From NCBI RefSeq assembly GCF_018383905.1, contig NZ_JAGYWA010000010.1:90166-154165 (forward strand): 64,000 nt of DNA, in the 5' to 3' direction. Each line of letters starts with the position of its first letter. Positions within the stretch are counted from its first letter, which is position 1. The translations under genes and the position numbers were made by a program. Under the pieces are notes generated by a model that was not told the DNA's origin, did not search any database, and saw nothing but the letters and a program-made list of their open reading frames with translations. Source of the DNA: Flavobacterium branchiicola (lineage in GTDB: Bacteria > Bacteroidota > Bacteroidia > Flavobacteriales > Flavobacteriaceae). Below are positions 49,678 through 58,128 of this stretch, piece after piece.

Positions 49678-51579
49678 ATGAAAAAAGTAGTAGTAACAAC
49701 ATTAATAATGATGAGTTTAAACGCTATCGGACAGAATGTAATGTCTCCGGAATTATTATGGAAACTTGGACGAGTTAGTGCACTCGGACTTTCTAAAGAC
49801 GAAAAGAATGTCGTTTTTAAGGTTTCTACACCTTCTGTAGAAGAAAACAAATCGCACTCTAAATTTTACACTATTCCTGTAAACGGTGGAAATGCAACTG
49901 AAGTTAAAGACACTAAAGATCTTTTGAAAGACAAAAATGTTTCGCCAGACGGAAAATTTTTAGTTTATAATGAAGAAGTAAAAATCGACAAAGTTTTAGG
50001 AAAAGATTTTTACCCAAGCCTTGAAAAATCTGATGCTCAGATTTATGATGGTTTAGATTATCGTCACTGGGATACGTGGAATGAAGGAAAATTTAACCAC
50101 GTTTTTTATAAAGAAAATAAAGATGGTGCTGCCGGAATTGATATTTTGAAAGGTGAAACTTTTGATTCGCCGCAAAAACCTTTTGGTGGTGACGAAGATT
50201 ATATCTGGTCGCCAGACGGAAAAAGTATCTTGTATGTGTGCAAGAAAAAAGCGGGAACTCAATATGCTATTTCGACAAATACAGATATTTATGAGTACAA
50301 TTTAGAGACTCAAAAAACAACAAACAGAACCGAAGGTAATCTGGGTTACGATACGGCTCCTCAATTTTCTCCAGCAGGAAACCTGACTTGGTTACAAATG
50401 AAGCGTGACGGTTATGAAGCGGATAAAAACGACATTATTGTTGAATTTAAAGGCATCAAAATCAATTTAACGGCAAACTGGGATGGAACTGTAGATAATT
50501 TTATCTGGAGTAAAGATGGCAAAAATGTATATTTTGTAGCGCCTGTAGATGGTACAAAACAACTTTTTGTAGTAAACTTTCCTGGTTTAACAAAAATCGC
50601 AATTCAGGTTCGCCAGATTACAAACGGAGATTTTGATGTAAATGATTTAGTTGGTTTTGCCGGTGATGATATCATTGTAACCAGAAACGATATGAATCAT
50701 GCTCCTGAGATTTATTCTTTTAACTTAAAGAAAAATACATGGAAACAACTTTCGAATGTAAATACAGATACTTATAAAACATTAGCTTTAAGCAAAACTG
50801 AAAAGCGTTATGTTACTACAACTGATGGCAAAAAAATGTTGGTTTGGGTAATCCTGCCTCCAAATTTTGATGCTTCAAAAAAATACCCAACTTTATTATT
50901 TTGTCAAGGAGGACCGCAAAGTGCATTGACTCAGTCGTATTCTTTCCGTTGGAATTTTTCTTTAATGGCTGCAAAAGGTTATGTGGTTGTAGCACCAAAT
51001 CGTCGTGGAATGCCAGGACATGGTGTTGAATGGAATGAGCAAATTAGTAAAGACTGGGGTGGACAGGTTATGAACGATTACCTTTCTGCAATTGATGATG
51101 TTGCTAAAGAAAATTATGTTGACAAAAGCCGTTTAGGATGTGTTGGTGCTAGTTACGGAGGATATTCTGTATTTTACTTAGCCGGAATTCACAACAACCG
51201 TTTCAAAACTTTTATCGCTCACGATGGCGTTTTCAATACCGTAAGTATGTTGGGAACTACAGAAGAAGTTTTCTTTAACAACTGGGATTTTGGTGGTCCA
51301 TACTGGGAAAAAGACAATGCTGTAGCTCAAAAAGCATACACAACTTTTAACCCTGCAACTATGGTTGAAAAATGGAATAAACCAATCTTGATTTTTCAGG
51401 GAGGAAAAGATTTCCGTGTGCCAATTGGACAAGGACAAGAAGCTTTTCAGGCTGCTCAGTTAAGAGGAATCAAAAGTAGATTTGTGTATTTCCCTGAAGA
51501 AAATCACTGGGTTCTTAAACCACAAAATGCTCAGGTATGGCAAGGTGAATTCTTTAAATGGTTAAACGAAACATTATAA
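49678..51579 (+). CDS. S9 family (prolyl oligopeptidase/DPP-like) secreted peptidase
   Basis: From the ATG at 49678 it is 633 aa with a signal peptide (MKKVVVTTLIMMSLNAIGQ). The N-terminal part is a seven-bladed propeller (repeats such as YIWSPDGKSILYV and FIWSKDGKNVYFV). The C-terminal hydrolase domain has the Ser nucleophile in GASYGGYSVFY, the Asp in FQGGKDFRVPIGQ and the His in PEENHWVLKP. It cleaves short peptides, probably in the periplasm. The upstream 17-residue extension would spoil the signal peptide and was rejected. Confidence 0.93.
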   Translation: MKKVVVTTLIMMSLNAIGQNVMSPELLWKLGRVSALGLSKDEKNVVFKVSTPSVEENKSHSKFYTIPVNGGNATEVKDTKDLLKDKNVSPDGKFLVYNEEVKIDKVLGKDFYPSLEKSDAQIYDGLDYRHWDTWNEGKFNHVFYKENKDGAAGIDILKGETFDSPQKPFGGDEDYIWSPDGKSILYVCKKKAGTQYAISTNTDIYEYNLETQKTTNRTEGNLGYDTAPQFSPAGNLTWLQMKRDGYEADKNDIIVEFKGIKINLTANWDGTVDNFIWSKDGKNVYFVAPVDGTKQLFVVNFPGLTKIAIQVRQITNGDFDVNDLVGFAGDDIIVTRNDMNHAPEIYSFNLKKNTWKQLSNVNTDTYKTLALSKTEKRYVTTTDGKKMLVWVILPPNFDASKKYPTLLFCQGGPQSALTQSYSFRWNFSLMAAKGYVVVAPNRRGMPGHGVEWNEQISKDWGGQVMNDYLSAIDDVAKENYVDKSRLGCVGASYGGYSVFYLAGIHNNRFKTFIAHDGVFNTVSMLGTTEEVFFNNWDFGGPYWEKDNAVAQKAYTTFNPATMVEKWNKPILIFQGGKDFRVPIGQGQEAFQAAQLRGIKSRFVYFPEENHWVLKPQNAQVWQGEFFKWLNETL

Positions 51580-51957
51580 TACAGCACATTGGGTGTAATT
51601 ATTTTCAACACATAGAAACATAGATCTATTTTAGATTTTACTGAAAAGATTTTGAAAAGAAACTAGTTTCTAACACATAGCTATGTTTGTTAATGCAAAT
51701 GAAATGCCTTTTTGAGCTTTTAAAACTATGTATCTATGTGTTAAAATATATTTTTTAATATCATCTAACGAGTTAATATAAGATTTTAAAACCAATTAGT
51801 AGCCGCAGATTTTTACATAATCTGCGGCTATTTTATTTCCTAAACCTTTGAATTATGTAATACTTTCAACTTCATTCGCTTTTTAAAACAGATTTTTTTA
51901 AATAAATTGCAGTGAATTCGAAATCTAAAAACTTCCCAATCCCAACAATAACAATCT
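51580..51957. repeat. CACATAG inverted repeats and S9-peptidase terminator
   Basis: Bases 51608-51625 (AACACATAGAAACATAG) face 51726-51742 (CTATGTATCTATGTGTT), with a third unit AACACATAGCTATGTTTG at about 51672-51689. Bases 51800-51836 are a terminator, TAGCCGCAGATT / AATCTGCGGCTA plus Ts. No ORF is visible; no clear promoter for the hybrid kinase was found in the remaining 120 bp. Confidence 0.7.
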
Positions 51958-54393
51958 ATGGAGAGCAAAAAAAGTTACACCGCTATTAAAGTGCTCTTTA
52001 GTTATGTGGCACTATTGGCTCTCGTTGTTACCGTTGGATGGTTTTTGTATTCTGAAAATGTAGTTTATAATAAACTGGAGGACAAAATTGCTCTTGAAAA
52101 AACAAAAATTCTAAGAGTGAGTAAACTTTTCTCTAATGTTTATAAAACAGAAAGTTTAGCCCGAAAAACAATTCAGACCAATTCTGATAAAGATTTTAAA
52201 AGCTACGTTACCGAAACGGATTCATTGCGCGCCCGAATCGATACTTTAAAACAGATTGTTACTACCGATTATCAAAAAGTTTTATTGGATAGTGTTACCT
52301 ATTTATTGTCTGAAAAAACCAAAAACATTCAGCAATTAAAAACCATAAAAAACAAAGCCGATGATGAAGTCTCGGTAAATACGGCAATTGACGAAATTAC
52401 CAAAATGGAGTTTAAACTCCGAAAACTGGAACTTCAGGATTTCACCAAAAATCCCAATCAGCTTGGGAGTTATCAAAAAAATGTACTTCAGAAATATGTA
52501 GATTATCTCAATCAGAATATTCCGGATGATAGTACTAATACATTAAGTAAACAAGCTTCTGATTCGATTCTGGCGAACTCTAAAAAACTTTTGAGCTCTG
52601 TAAAAATGAGAGCCGAAAAGAAAAAGGAGTCCCTGAATTTTGAGGAAAATAAATTGCTTAAAAATGAAATTGCAATTTCTGAACAACTCAGAAAAGTGCT
52701 TCGAATAATTGAGCGCGAAATCATCATTAATTCCATAAAAAACAATTCCCTCAAGGAAAAATCGCTTAAAAAAGTCAATGAAATTGTGACTGCTTCAGCC
52801 ATTATTGGTTTAGTGCTTACAATTTTCTTTTCTATTTTAATTGTCAGCGATTATTCAAAATCCCAGTTGTATAAAAAACAGCTTGAAATTGCGAATTTTA
52901 AAACCAGGAATCTGCTTAAAAGCCGGGAACAATTAATTTCGACCGTAAGTCACGATTTAAAAACGCCTTTAAGTACAATTGTCGGTTATTCTGAACTTCT
53001 GGATAATTCCGATGTTAATACCAAGCAGTCATATTTTATTAAAAATATTAAAAACTCTTCCGAATATATTACGCAATTGGTTCAGGACTTATTGGATTTT
53101 TCAAAAATTGAAGCAGGAAAAATTACAATCGAAAAAGTTCCTTTTCTGATACCCGTAATTATTGATGAAGTTGCCAAAAGTATTCAGACCGTTTACAAGC
53201 AAAAAAATATTGATTTAATAATTAATGTGAATGAAAAACTGAATGCAAAAGTTGTTGGAGATCCGTTTCGACTGAAACAGATTTTGAGCAATATTATTGG
53301 AAATGCCTATAAATTTACTGAGGAAGGTTTTATCAAAATCAGCGCCTACCCTTCTGAAAACAATCAGTTTTTTGTAATTACCATTGAAGATACCGGAATT
53401 GGAATCGAGAAAGGAAATCAGAAATTTGTATTTGAAGAATTTGCTCAGGCAAACGAAGGCATCGAAAAAAAATACGGAGGAACTGGTCTTGGCTTATCGA
53501 TTTGTCAAAAAATAATCTCGATTCTGGGCGGAACTTTACAACTTGAAAGCACTTTTGGAAAAGGAAGCACTTTTGAAGTTCAGCTTCCGCTATTATTTGA
53601 TACCAGTTCAAATTTACTTTATGAGACCAAAAAACCAATCTTGCAAAACACAAAAGCGCAAACTTTTATTGTAATTGATGACGATATAAATCTACTCAAT
53701 TTGACAAGTGGTGTATTGAGACAGGAAAAACATCAGGTTTTATCTTTTAATAGTGCTTCAAAAGCACTCGAAGCTATTCAGAAAACCAATTTCGACTTTG
53801 TGATTACCGATATTCAAATGCCGGAAATGGATGGCTTTATGTTTCTGCAAAATCTAAAAAATAGTGCTGTTTATAATAATCAGCCTGTAATTGCTTTAAC
53901 AGGAAGAACAGATTTGGAAGCTTCTGTTTATTCGGATGCCGGCTTTACAACTGTCGTAAAAAAACCTTATTCACCAAAAATTTTGCTGGATACTATTCGT
54001 ATTATTTTAGAAAATGAGACTTTGCCCAAAGCTGAAATACATGAAACTGAAGAAAATATTTCATCTCAATTGTATTCTCTAAATACCTTAAAAGAATTTC
54101 TTGGAAATGATCCTGCAGCATTAAAAGATGTTTTAAAATCGTTTGTTGAGAGCAGCAACGAAAATCTAGTTGCGCTAAATAATGCAATTTCAGAAAAAAA
54201 TGTACCTGAAATAAAAGCTATCGCACATCGTATTGCTCCAATGTTTAAACAAATTGAAGCACATAAAATTGGTGAAATTTTAAAAGTTTTAGAAAGTAAT
54301 AATTTTGAAATTTCTCAGGCAAAAGCCCTTTACAAAGACTTAAAAGAACAAATTGATTCTCTTTTTGAATCCTTAGAGAAAGAAATCGTTTAA
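51958..54393 (+). CDS. Hybrid sensor histidine kinase with receiver and Hpt domains
   Basis: The 811-aa protein has TM1 (about 11-31), an extracytoplasmic helical sensor region rich in coiled coil (about 35-275), TM2 (about 277-300), HisKA (STVSHDLKTPLSTIVGYSELL, His about 332), HATPase_c (NIIGNAYKFTEEG; DTGIGIEKG; GTGLGLSICQKI), a receiver domain (VIDDDINLLNL; TDIQMPEMDGF; KKPYSP), and a C-terminal Hpt domain (AIAHRIAPMFKQIEAHKIGEIL). The order predicts an internal relay from HisKA to receiver to Hpt, ending in an outside regulator. The NtrC-type gene converging on its stop (4-bp overlap) is the obvious recipient. Confidence 0.93.
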   Translation: MESKKSYTAIKVLFSYVALLALVVTVGWFLYSENVVYNKLEDKIALEKTKILRVSKLFSNVYKTESLARKTIQTNSDKDFKSYVTETDSLRARIDTLKQIVTTDYQKVLLDSVTYLLSEKTKNIQQLKTIKNKADDEVSVNTAIDEITKMEFKLRKLELQDFTKNPNQLGSYQKNVLQKYVDYLNQNIPDDSTNTLSKQASDSILANSKKLLSSVKMRAEKKKESLNFEENKLLKNEIAISEQLRKVLRIIEREIIINSIKNNSLKEKSLKKVNEIVTASAIIGLVLTIFFSILIVSDYSKSQLYKKQLEIANFKTRNLLKSREQLISTVSHDLKTPLSTIVGYSELLDNSDVNTKQSYFIKNIKNSSEYITQLVQDLLDFSKIEAGKITIEKVPFLIPVIIDEVAKSIQTVYKQKNIDLIINVNEKLNAKVVGDPFRLKQILSNIIGNAYKFTEEGFIKISAYPSENNQFFVITIEDTGIGIEKGNQKFVFEEFAQANEGIEKKYGGTGLGLSICQKIISILGGTLQLESTFGKGSTFEVQLPLLFDTSSNLLYETKKPILQNTKAQTFIVIDDDINLLNLTSGVLRQEKHQVLSFNSASKALEAIQKTNFDFVITDIQMPEMDGFMFLQNLKNSAVYNNQPVIALTGRTDLEASVYSDAGFTTVVKKPYSPKILLDTIRIILENETLPKAEIHETEENISSQLYSLNTLKEFLGNDPAALKDVLKSFVESSNENLVALNNAISEKNVPEIKAIAHRIAPMFKQIEAHKIGEILKVLESNNFEISQAKALYKDLKEQIDSLFESLEKEIV

Positions 54394-55739
54394 TCGATAT
54401 TGTATTGTTTCAATTTATTGTAAAGCGTCTTTCTGGTAATTTTCAGCAATTTTGCAGCCTCAGACTTATTATTCTGTGTTTTTGATAAAGCATGAATAAT
54501 TGTTTCTTTTTCATTTTCAGACAATGAGAAACTAGTTGTTGTTTCTGCCTGGTTTTGCTTTTGGATTTGAAAGAACTCTGCAGGTAAAACATCGCTCTCG
54601 ATATAATCGCCCTGAGATAAAAGTGTGGCGCGTTTTACACAATTTTGAAGTTCACGTAAATTTCCCGGCCAGTTGTAGTTTTGAAAAATAGAGACAACTT
54701 CCGGAGAAAATCCGATAATTTCTTTGTTTAATTGCTGATTGGCTTTTTCCAGAAAATAATCAGCAAAAACCATTAAATCTTCTTCTCTGTCTTTTAATGA
54801 AGGAGAAAGAATCGAAAACTCATTGATTCTATGGTATAAATCTTCTCTAAAATCGCCATTTTTTACTGCTTCACGTAAATCTTCATTAGTAGCAGTAATA
54901 ATGCGGATATCGACGTTTATTTCTTTGTTGCTTCCAACGGGTTTAATTTTTCGTTCCTGAAGTGCTCTTAACAACTGTATTTGGTTTTCATAAGAAAGAT
55001 TTCCTATTTCGTCCAGAAATAAAGTTCCACCATTTGCAGCTTCAAAATAGCCCATTTTATCGCTGATTGCACCTGTAAAAGATCCTTTTAAGTGCCCGAA
55101 GAATTCACTTGCCGCCAATTCTTTCGGGATGGCTCCGCAATCAACTGCTATAAAATTATTGTTTTTGCGATTGCTTTGCTGATGAATACTTTTGGCAATA
55201 ATTTCTTTTCCAGTCCCGCTTTCACCAATAATCAAAACAGACATATCTGTTGGACTTACCAATTTTATATGATCTAAAAGCTTTCTTGAAGCAATAGAAA
55301 TTCCTTTTACAAATTCGTTTTCTGCAGTAACCTGTTTTTTTACCGATTTTTTCTCTTTTGCAGGAGTTTCTTCCGGCTCTGGATTTTGTAATGCATTGGT
55401 GATTACCAGTAAAACTTCGTCAGGATTAAATGGTTTTGAGATATAATCTGCAGCACCATTTTTTATAGCTTTTACAGCAGTATTAACATCTGAATATCCT
55501 GTCATAAGAACGACCGGAATATGAGGATGTGAATTTTTAATTTCAGACATTAGACCAATTCCGTCAGAATCAGGCAAACGCAAATCTGTTAAAATCAAAT
55601 CGAATGATTCGTTTTTAATTGCTAATCTGGCTTCTGCTGCGGAGAATGCGATAGATACTTCGTATGCTTTCTTTATTAGAAACTTTTCTAACAATTTGCA
55701 AAACGAGATATCATCTTCTATCAATAATATCTTTGACAT
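54390..55739 (-). CDS. Sigma-54-dependent NtrC-family response regulator
   Basis: The 449-aa protein has a receiver (LLIEDDISFCKLL; LTDLRLPDSDG; KPFNPDEVLLVI), a linker, an AAA+ domain (Walker A GESGTGKE; GSFTGA loop; Walker B GGTLFLDEIGN; RHINEF-like RINEFSILSP, ending NWPGNLRELQNCVKRA), and a Fis-type HTH (KSEAAKLLKITRKTLYNKLKQYNID). The sigma-54-contacting loop reads GSFTGA instead of the commoner GAFTGA. It activates sigma-54 promoters by ATP-driven remodelling. Upstream in the same direction are six PepSY-like genes, separated by a terminator; these are candidate targets. Confidence 0.94.
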   Translation of the reverse strand: MSKILLIEDDISFCKLLEKFLIKKAYEVSIAFSAAEARLAIKNESFDLILTDLRLPDSDGIGLMSEIKNSHPHIPVVLMTGYSDVNTAVKAIKNGAADYISKPFNPDEVLLVITNALQNPEPEETPAKEKKSVKKQVTAENEFVKGISIASRKLLDHIKLVSPTDMSVLIIGESGTGKEIIAKSIHQQSNRKNNNFIAVDCGAIPKELAASEFFGHLKGSFTGAISDKMGYFEAANGGTLFLDEIGNLSYENQIQLLRALQERKIKPVGSNKEINVDIRIITATNEDLREAVKNGDFREDLYHRINEFSILSPSLKDREEDLMVFADYFLEKANQQLNKEIIGFSPEVVSIFQNYNWPGNLRELQNCVKRATLLSQGDYIESDVLPAEFFQIQKQNQAETTTSFSLSENEKETIIHALSKTQNNKSEAAKLLKITRKTLYNKLKQYNID

Positions 55740-55803
55740 TTGTTTTTAGGGACTTTATTTGCTAAAATAATACTATTAAACTTGTATTATCACAAATTTA
55801 TGC

Positions 55804-55838
55804 AAAAAAAAAGAGATTGCTATAAGCAATCTCTTTTT
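55804..55838 (-). terminator. Terminator of the PepSY-like array
   Basis: An 11-bp perfect stem AAGAGATTGCT / AGCAATCTCTT (55811-55821 / 55825-55835) with a 3-nt loop. The minus strand continues into a nine-T run. It separates the array from the NtrC-type gene. Confidence 0.85.
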
Positions 55839-55888
55839 CACCAAAAACATAAATCTAATTTCACCTAATTATATTTATAATATATTTA

Positions 55889-56185
55889 TTATATTTTCAG
55901 CCAATTGCCATTGACATCTGAGTAAACAGTAGCCTTTTGGTCCTTAACTGATATTTCTAATTTATATTCCTTTTTTTCATTTACAAATGCTTTATCCAGC
56001 TTTGCACCGGGATAAGCAGTTTGAAGAGCAGTTTTTACAGCCGCCGGAACAGCATCTGTAGTCACTTCTGTATATTCTGTTTGTGCAGAAATGGACATTT
56101 TAACTTTATTTGGAGTAGTCTCTGCAGTTGCAGAAATAGACATAGTTCCTAAAACAATAGCAGTTGCCAGGGCTAGCTTTTTCAT
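55889..56185 (-). CDS. PepSY-like secreted protein, array member 6
   Basis: 98 aa: signal peptide (MKKLALATAIVLGTMSISATA), then the PepSY-like core shared by all six genes (YTEVTTDAVPAAVKTALQTAYPGAKLDKAFVNEKKEYKLEISVKDQKATVYSDVNGNWLKI). This small alpha/beta fold resembles the putative beta-lactamase-inhibitor-like PepSY_like family. It is the last gene of the tandem array, 20 bp after member 5. Expected periplasmic; function unknown. Confidence 0.82.
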   Translation of the reverse strand: MKKLALATAIVLGTMSISATAETTPNKVKMSISAQTEYTEVTTDAVPAAVKTALQTAYPGAKLDKAFVNEKKEYKLEISVKDQKATVYSDVNGNWLKI

Positions 56186-56204
56186 AATGCTCTATTTTAA
56201 TAAA

Positions 56205-56501
56205 TTATTTTTTAAGGATGTTTCCTGAAGCATCTGTAAAGAAAGTATACTTTTTCTCTCCACTAGAAATTTCAAGTTTGTATTCGTTTTTATCGTTTTT
56301 ATATGCTTTTTCAAGTTTTGTACCTGGAAAAGATTTTTCGATAGTCGACTTTACGGCTGCAGGAACTGCATCTGCAGTTACCTCAGTATATCCGTCCTGA
56401 ATGTTTACTGATTGTACATTTTCAGATTGCACTGTTGCCGTTGTTGCGTGCATAGACAAGCTTCCTAAAACGATAGCTGCCGATAGAATTAACTTTTTCA
56501 T
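56205..56501 (-). CDS. PepSY-like secreted protein, array member 5
   Basis: 98 aa with signal MKKLILSAAIVLGSLSMHA and core YTEVTADAVPAAVKSTIEKSFPGTKLEKAYKNDKNEYKLEIS, ending in TFFTDASGNILKK. It groups with members 4 and 6 by the MKKL-type signal peptide and DAVPAA motif. The gap to member 4 is 18 bp, so they are co-transcribed. Confidence 0.83.
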   Translation of the reverse strand: MKKLILSAAIVLGSLSMHATTATVQSENVQSVNIQDGYTEVTADAVPAAVKSTIEKSFPGTKLEKAYKNDKNEYKLEISSGEKKYTFFTDASGNILKK

Positions 56502-56519
56502 AGTGGATTGGTTTAATAG

Positions 56520-56810
56520 TTACTTTTTAAGAATGTTTCCTTGTGCGTCTGTGTAAACAGTTGATTTTACATCTCTAACGGTAATTTCGATTTTGTATTC
56601 TTTTTTATCGTTTACGTATGCTTTCTCTAATTTTACACCTGGATAAGCATTATCCAAAGCTGTTTTAATTGCTGCCGGAACAGCATCAACTTCTTTGTAC
56701 TCATCCTGAAATTTTACTACCGGAGTTACTGTTTTCGAAACTTCAATAGTTGCTGCTTGTGTTGACAACACTCCCAAAAGAATGGCTGCCGATAAGATTA
56801 ACTTTTTCAT
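56520..56810 (-). CDS. PepSY-like secreted protein, array member 4
   Basis: 96 aa, signal MKKLILSAAILLGVLSTQA, core YKEVDAVPAAIKTALDNAYPGVKLEKAYVNDKKEYKIEITVRD, ending STVYTDAQGNILKK. It is two residues shorter before the core than its neighbours. Separated from member 3 by 27 bp. Confidence 0.83.
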   Translation of the reverse strand: MKKLILSAAILLGVLSTQAATIEVSKTVTPVVKFQDEYKEVDAVPAAIKTALDNAYPGVKLEKAYVNDKKEYKIEITVRDVKSTVYTDAQGNILKK

Positions 56811-56837
56811 AATGATATTATTTTAGTGTTAAACTAC

Positions 56838-57134
56838 TTATTTTTTTACCCAAGATCCGTCTGCATTTGCATACAACGAACCCACTTTATCACCTACTGT
56901 AATTTCGAGCTTGTATTGAGAAGCTGTATTTTTATAGGCTTTATTAAGAACTGCAGTTGGATAGGCTTTTTTAAGCGCATCTGTTACCGCAGAAGGGACT
57001 TCTTCATTTTTAATCTCTGTGTATTCGTCCTGAATAGAAATTGTTTTTACGATTGTAGTTGTTACTGGAGAAGTTGAAGCAAAAGATGTTAAACCTCCCA
57101 AAACGATTGCGGCTGATAAAAATAGATTTTTCAT
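56838..57134 (-). CDS. PepSY-like secreted protein, array member 3
   Basis: 98 aa, signal MKNLFLSAAIVLGGLTSFA, core YTEIKNEEVPSAVTDALKKAYPTAVLNKAYKNTASQYKLEITVGDKVGSLYANADGSWVKK. Very close to member 2: the first 19 residues are identical and most of the rest agrees, indicating a recent duplication or gene conversion. Confidence 0.84.
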   Translation of the reverse strand: MKNLFLSAAIVLGGLTSFASTSPVTTTIVKTISIQDEYTEIKNEEVPSAVTDALKKAYPTAVLNKAYKNTASQYKLEITVGDKVGSLYANADGSWVKK

Positions 57135-57181
57135 GATGTGTGTATATTAAAAGTAATTAATTTATTTGGAACAAAAAGGGA

Positions 57182-57478
57182 TTATTTTTTAATCCAGGTT
57201 CCGTCTGCATTAGCATAAAGAGATCCTACTTTATCTCCTACAGTTACGTCTAATTTATATTGAGAAGCTGTATTTTTAAATGCTTTAGAAAGTACTGCAT
57301 CAGGATATGCTTTTTTAAGAGCGTCTGTTACTGCAGAAGGCACTTCTTCTAATTTAATTTCTGTGTATTCGTCCTGAATAGAAATTGTTTTAACGATTGT
57401 AGTTGCGATTGGCGAAGTTGAAGCAAATGAAGTTAAACCTCCCAAAACGATTGCGGCTGATAAAAATAAATTTTTCAT
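57182..57478 (-). CDS. PepSY-like secreted protein, array member 2
   Basis: 98 aa, signal MKNLFLSAAIVLGGLTSFA, core YTEIKLEEVPSAVTDALKKAYPDAVLSKAFKNTASQYKLDVTVGDKVGSLYANADGTWIKK. It is intermediate between members 1 and 3. Forty-three bp of A/T-rich DNA separate it from member 1, without a visible terminator. Confidence 0.84.
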   Translation of the reverse strand: MKNLFLSAAIVLGGLTSFASTSPIATTIVKTISIQDEYTEIKLEEVPSAVTDALKKAYPDAVLSKAFKNTASQYKLDVTVGDKVGSLYANADGTWIKK

Positions 57479-57521
57479 AATGTGTATATTTAATAGTTAA
57501 TTTGATTAAAGTTAATTTGGA

Positions 57522-57818
57522 TTATTTCTGAATCCAGGTTCCGTCAGCGTTAGCAAAAAGATTTCCTGTTTTTTCACCAACAGTAACATCTAGTTTGTAT
57601 TGCGAAGCTGCATTTTTATATGCTTTAGTAAGCACTGCGTTTGGAAATGATTTTTTAAGTGATTCAGTAATTGGAGCCGGTAATTCTTCTAATTTAATTT
57701 CTGTATATTCATCCTGAACTGAAATTGTTTTTACGATAGAAGTTGTAGTTGGCGAAGTTGAAGCAAATGAAGTTAAACTTCCCAAAACAAGAGCGGCTGA
57801 TATAAATAATCTTTTCAT
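57522..57818 (-). CDS. PepSY-like secreted protein, array member 1
   Basis: 98 aa, signal MKRLFISAALVLGSLTSFA, core YTEIKLEELPAPITESLKKSFPNAVLTKAYKNAASQYKLDVTVGEKTGNLFANADGTWIQK. As the first gene of the array it receives the shared promoter region (57819-58040), where a sigma-54-like site and upstream half-sites are seen. Expected periplasmic, function unknown. Small PepSY-type proteins in other bacteria inhibit proteases or bind ligands, which is only a hint. Confidence 0.84.
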   Translation of the reverse strand: MKRLFISAALVLGSLTSFASTSPTTTSIVKTISVQDEYTEIKLEELPAPITESLKKSFPNAVLTKAYKNAASQYKLDVTVGEKTGNLFANADGTWIQK

Positions 57819-57863
57819 AGGGGTATCTTTTTAGTTTTTAATAGTTGTTTACGCTTTAGATAA

Positions 57864-57879
57864 TGAAACAATTGTGCCG
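57864..57879 (-). promoter_or_regulatory. Candidate sigma-54 promoter of the PepSY-like array
   Basis: The minus strand reads CGGCACAATTGTTTCA (57879-57864) against the consensus TGGCACGNNNNTTGCW. The -24 GG and the spacing are intact, but the -12 GC is TC. It would place the start about 35 nt before the first array gene. A poor housekeeping-type box (TGTATTTG) overlaps it, so the call is tentative. Confidence 0.4.
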
Positions 57880-57967
57880 CAAATACAATATCACCTTCAA
57901 AACCATCTAAACGCCTTGTTTTTAAAGGCATTGAGCTAAAAATCAGAAAACATCGCACTATCCTAAA

Positions 57968-58008
57968 AGTGTGTAAACCAATAAAATAGTGTGTAAAAAG
58001 TATACACA
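57968..58008 (-). promoter_or_regulatory. Candidate upstream activator sites of the PepSY-like array
   Basis: AGTGTGTAAA occurs twice exactly 20 bp apart (57968-57977, 57988-57997). The second is part of a perfect dyad TGTGTA-N7-TACACA (57990-58008). These lie about 115-155 bp upstream of the predicted sigma-54 start, the usual place for NtrC-type activators. That the regulator at 54390 binds here is inference. Confidence 0.4.
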
Positions 58009-58044
58009 TTCTGTGTTTACTTTCGTAATTCATCATAAAATCAA

Positions 58045-58124
58045 AACAAAAAAAGTCCGACAGATTTAATAATCTAGCGGACTCGAATTGTATTAAATAA
58101 AAAAGACCGTCAATTGACGGTCTT
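58045..58124 (-). terminator. Tandem terminators of the accC operon
   Basis: Two minus-strand terminators follow accC: the perfect palindrome AAGACCGTCAA/TTGACGGTCTT (58103-58124) with a short T-run, and AGTCCG..AGATT / AATCT..CGGACT (58054-58083) followed by seven Ts. They insulate the fatty-acid genes from the PepSY-like array. Confidence 0.8.
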
Positions 58125-58128
58125 AAAT

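Noticed and set aside
57815..58036. 73-aa minus-strand frame upstream of the PepSY-like array
   Set aside because: It spans the candidate sigma-54 promoter and repeats, shows no signal or domain, and has unnatural composition; treated as non-coding.
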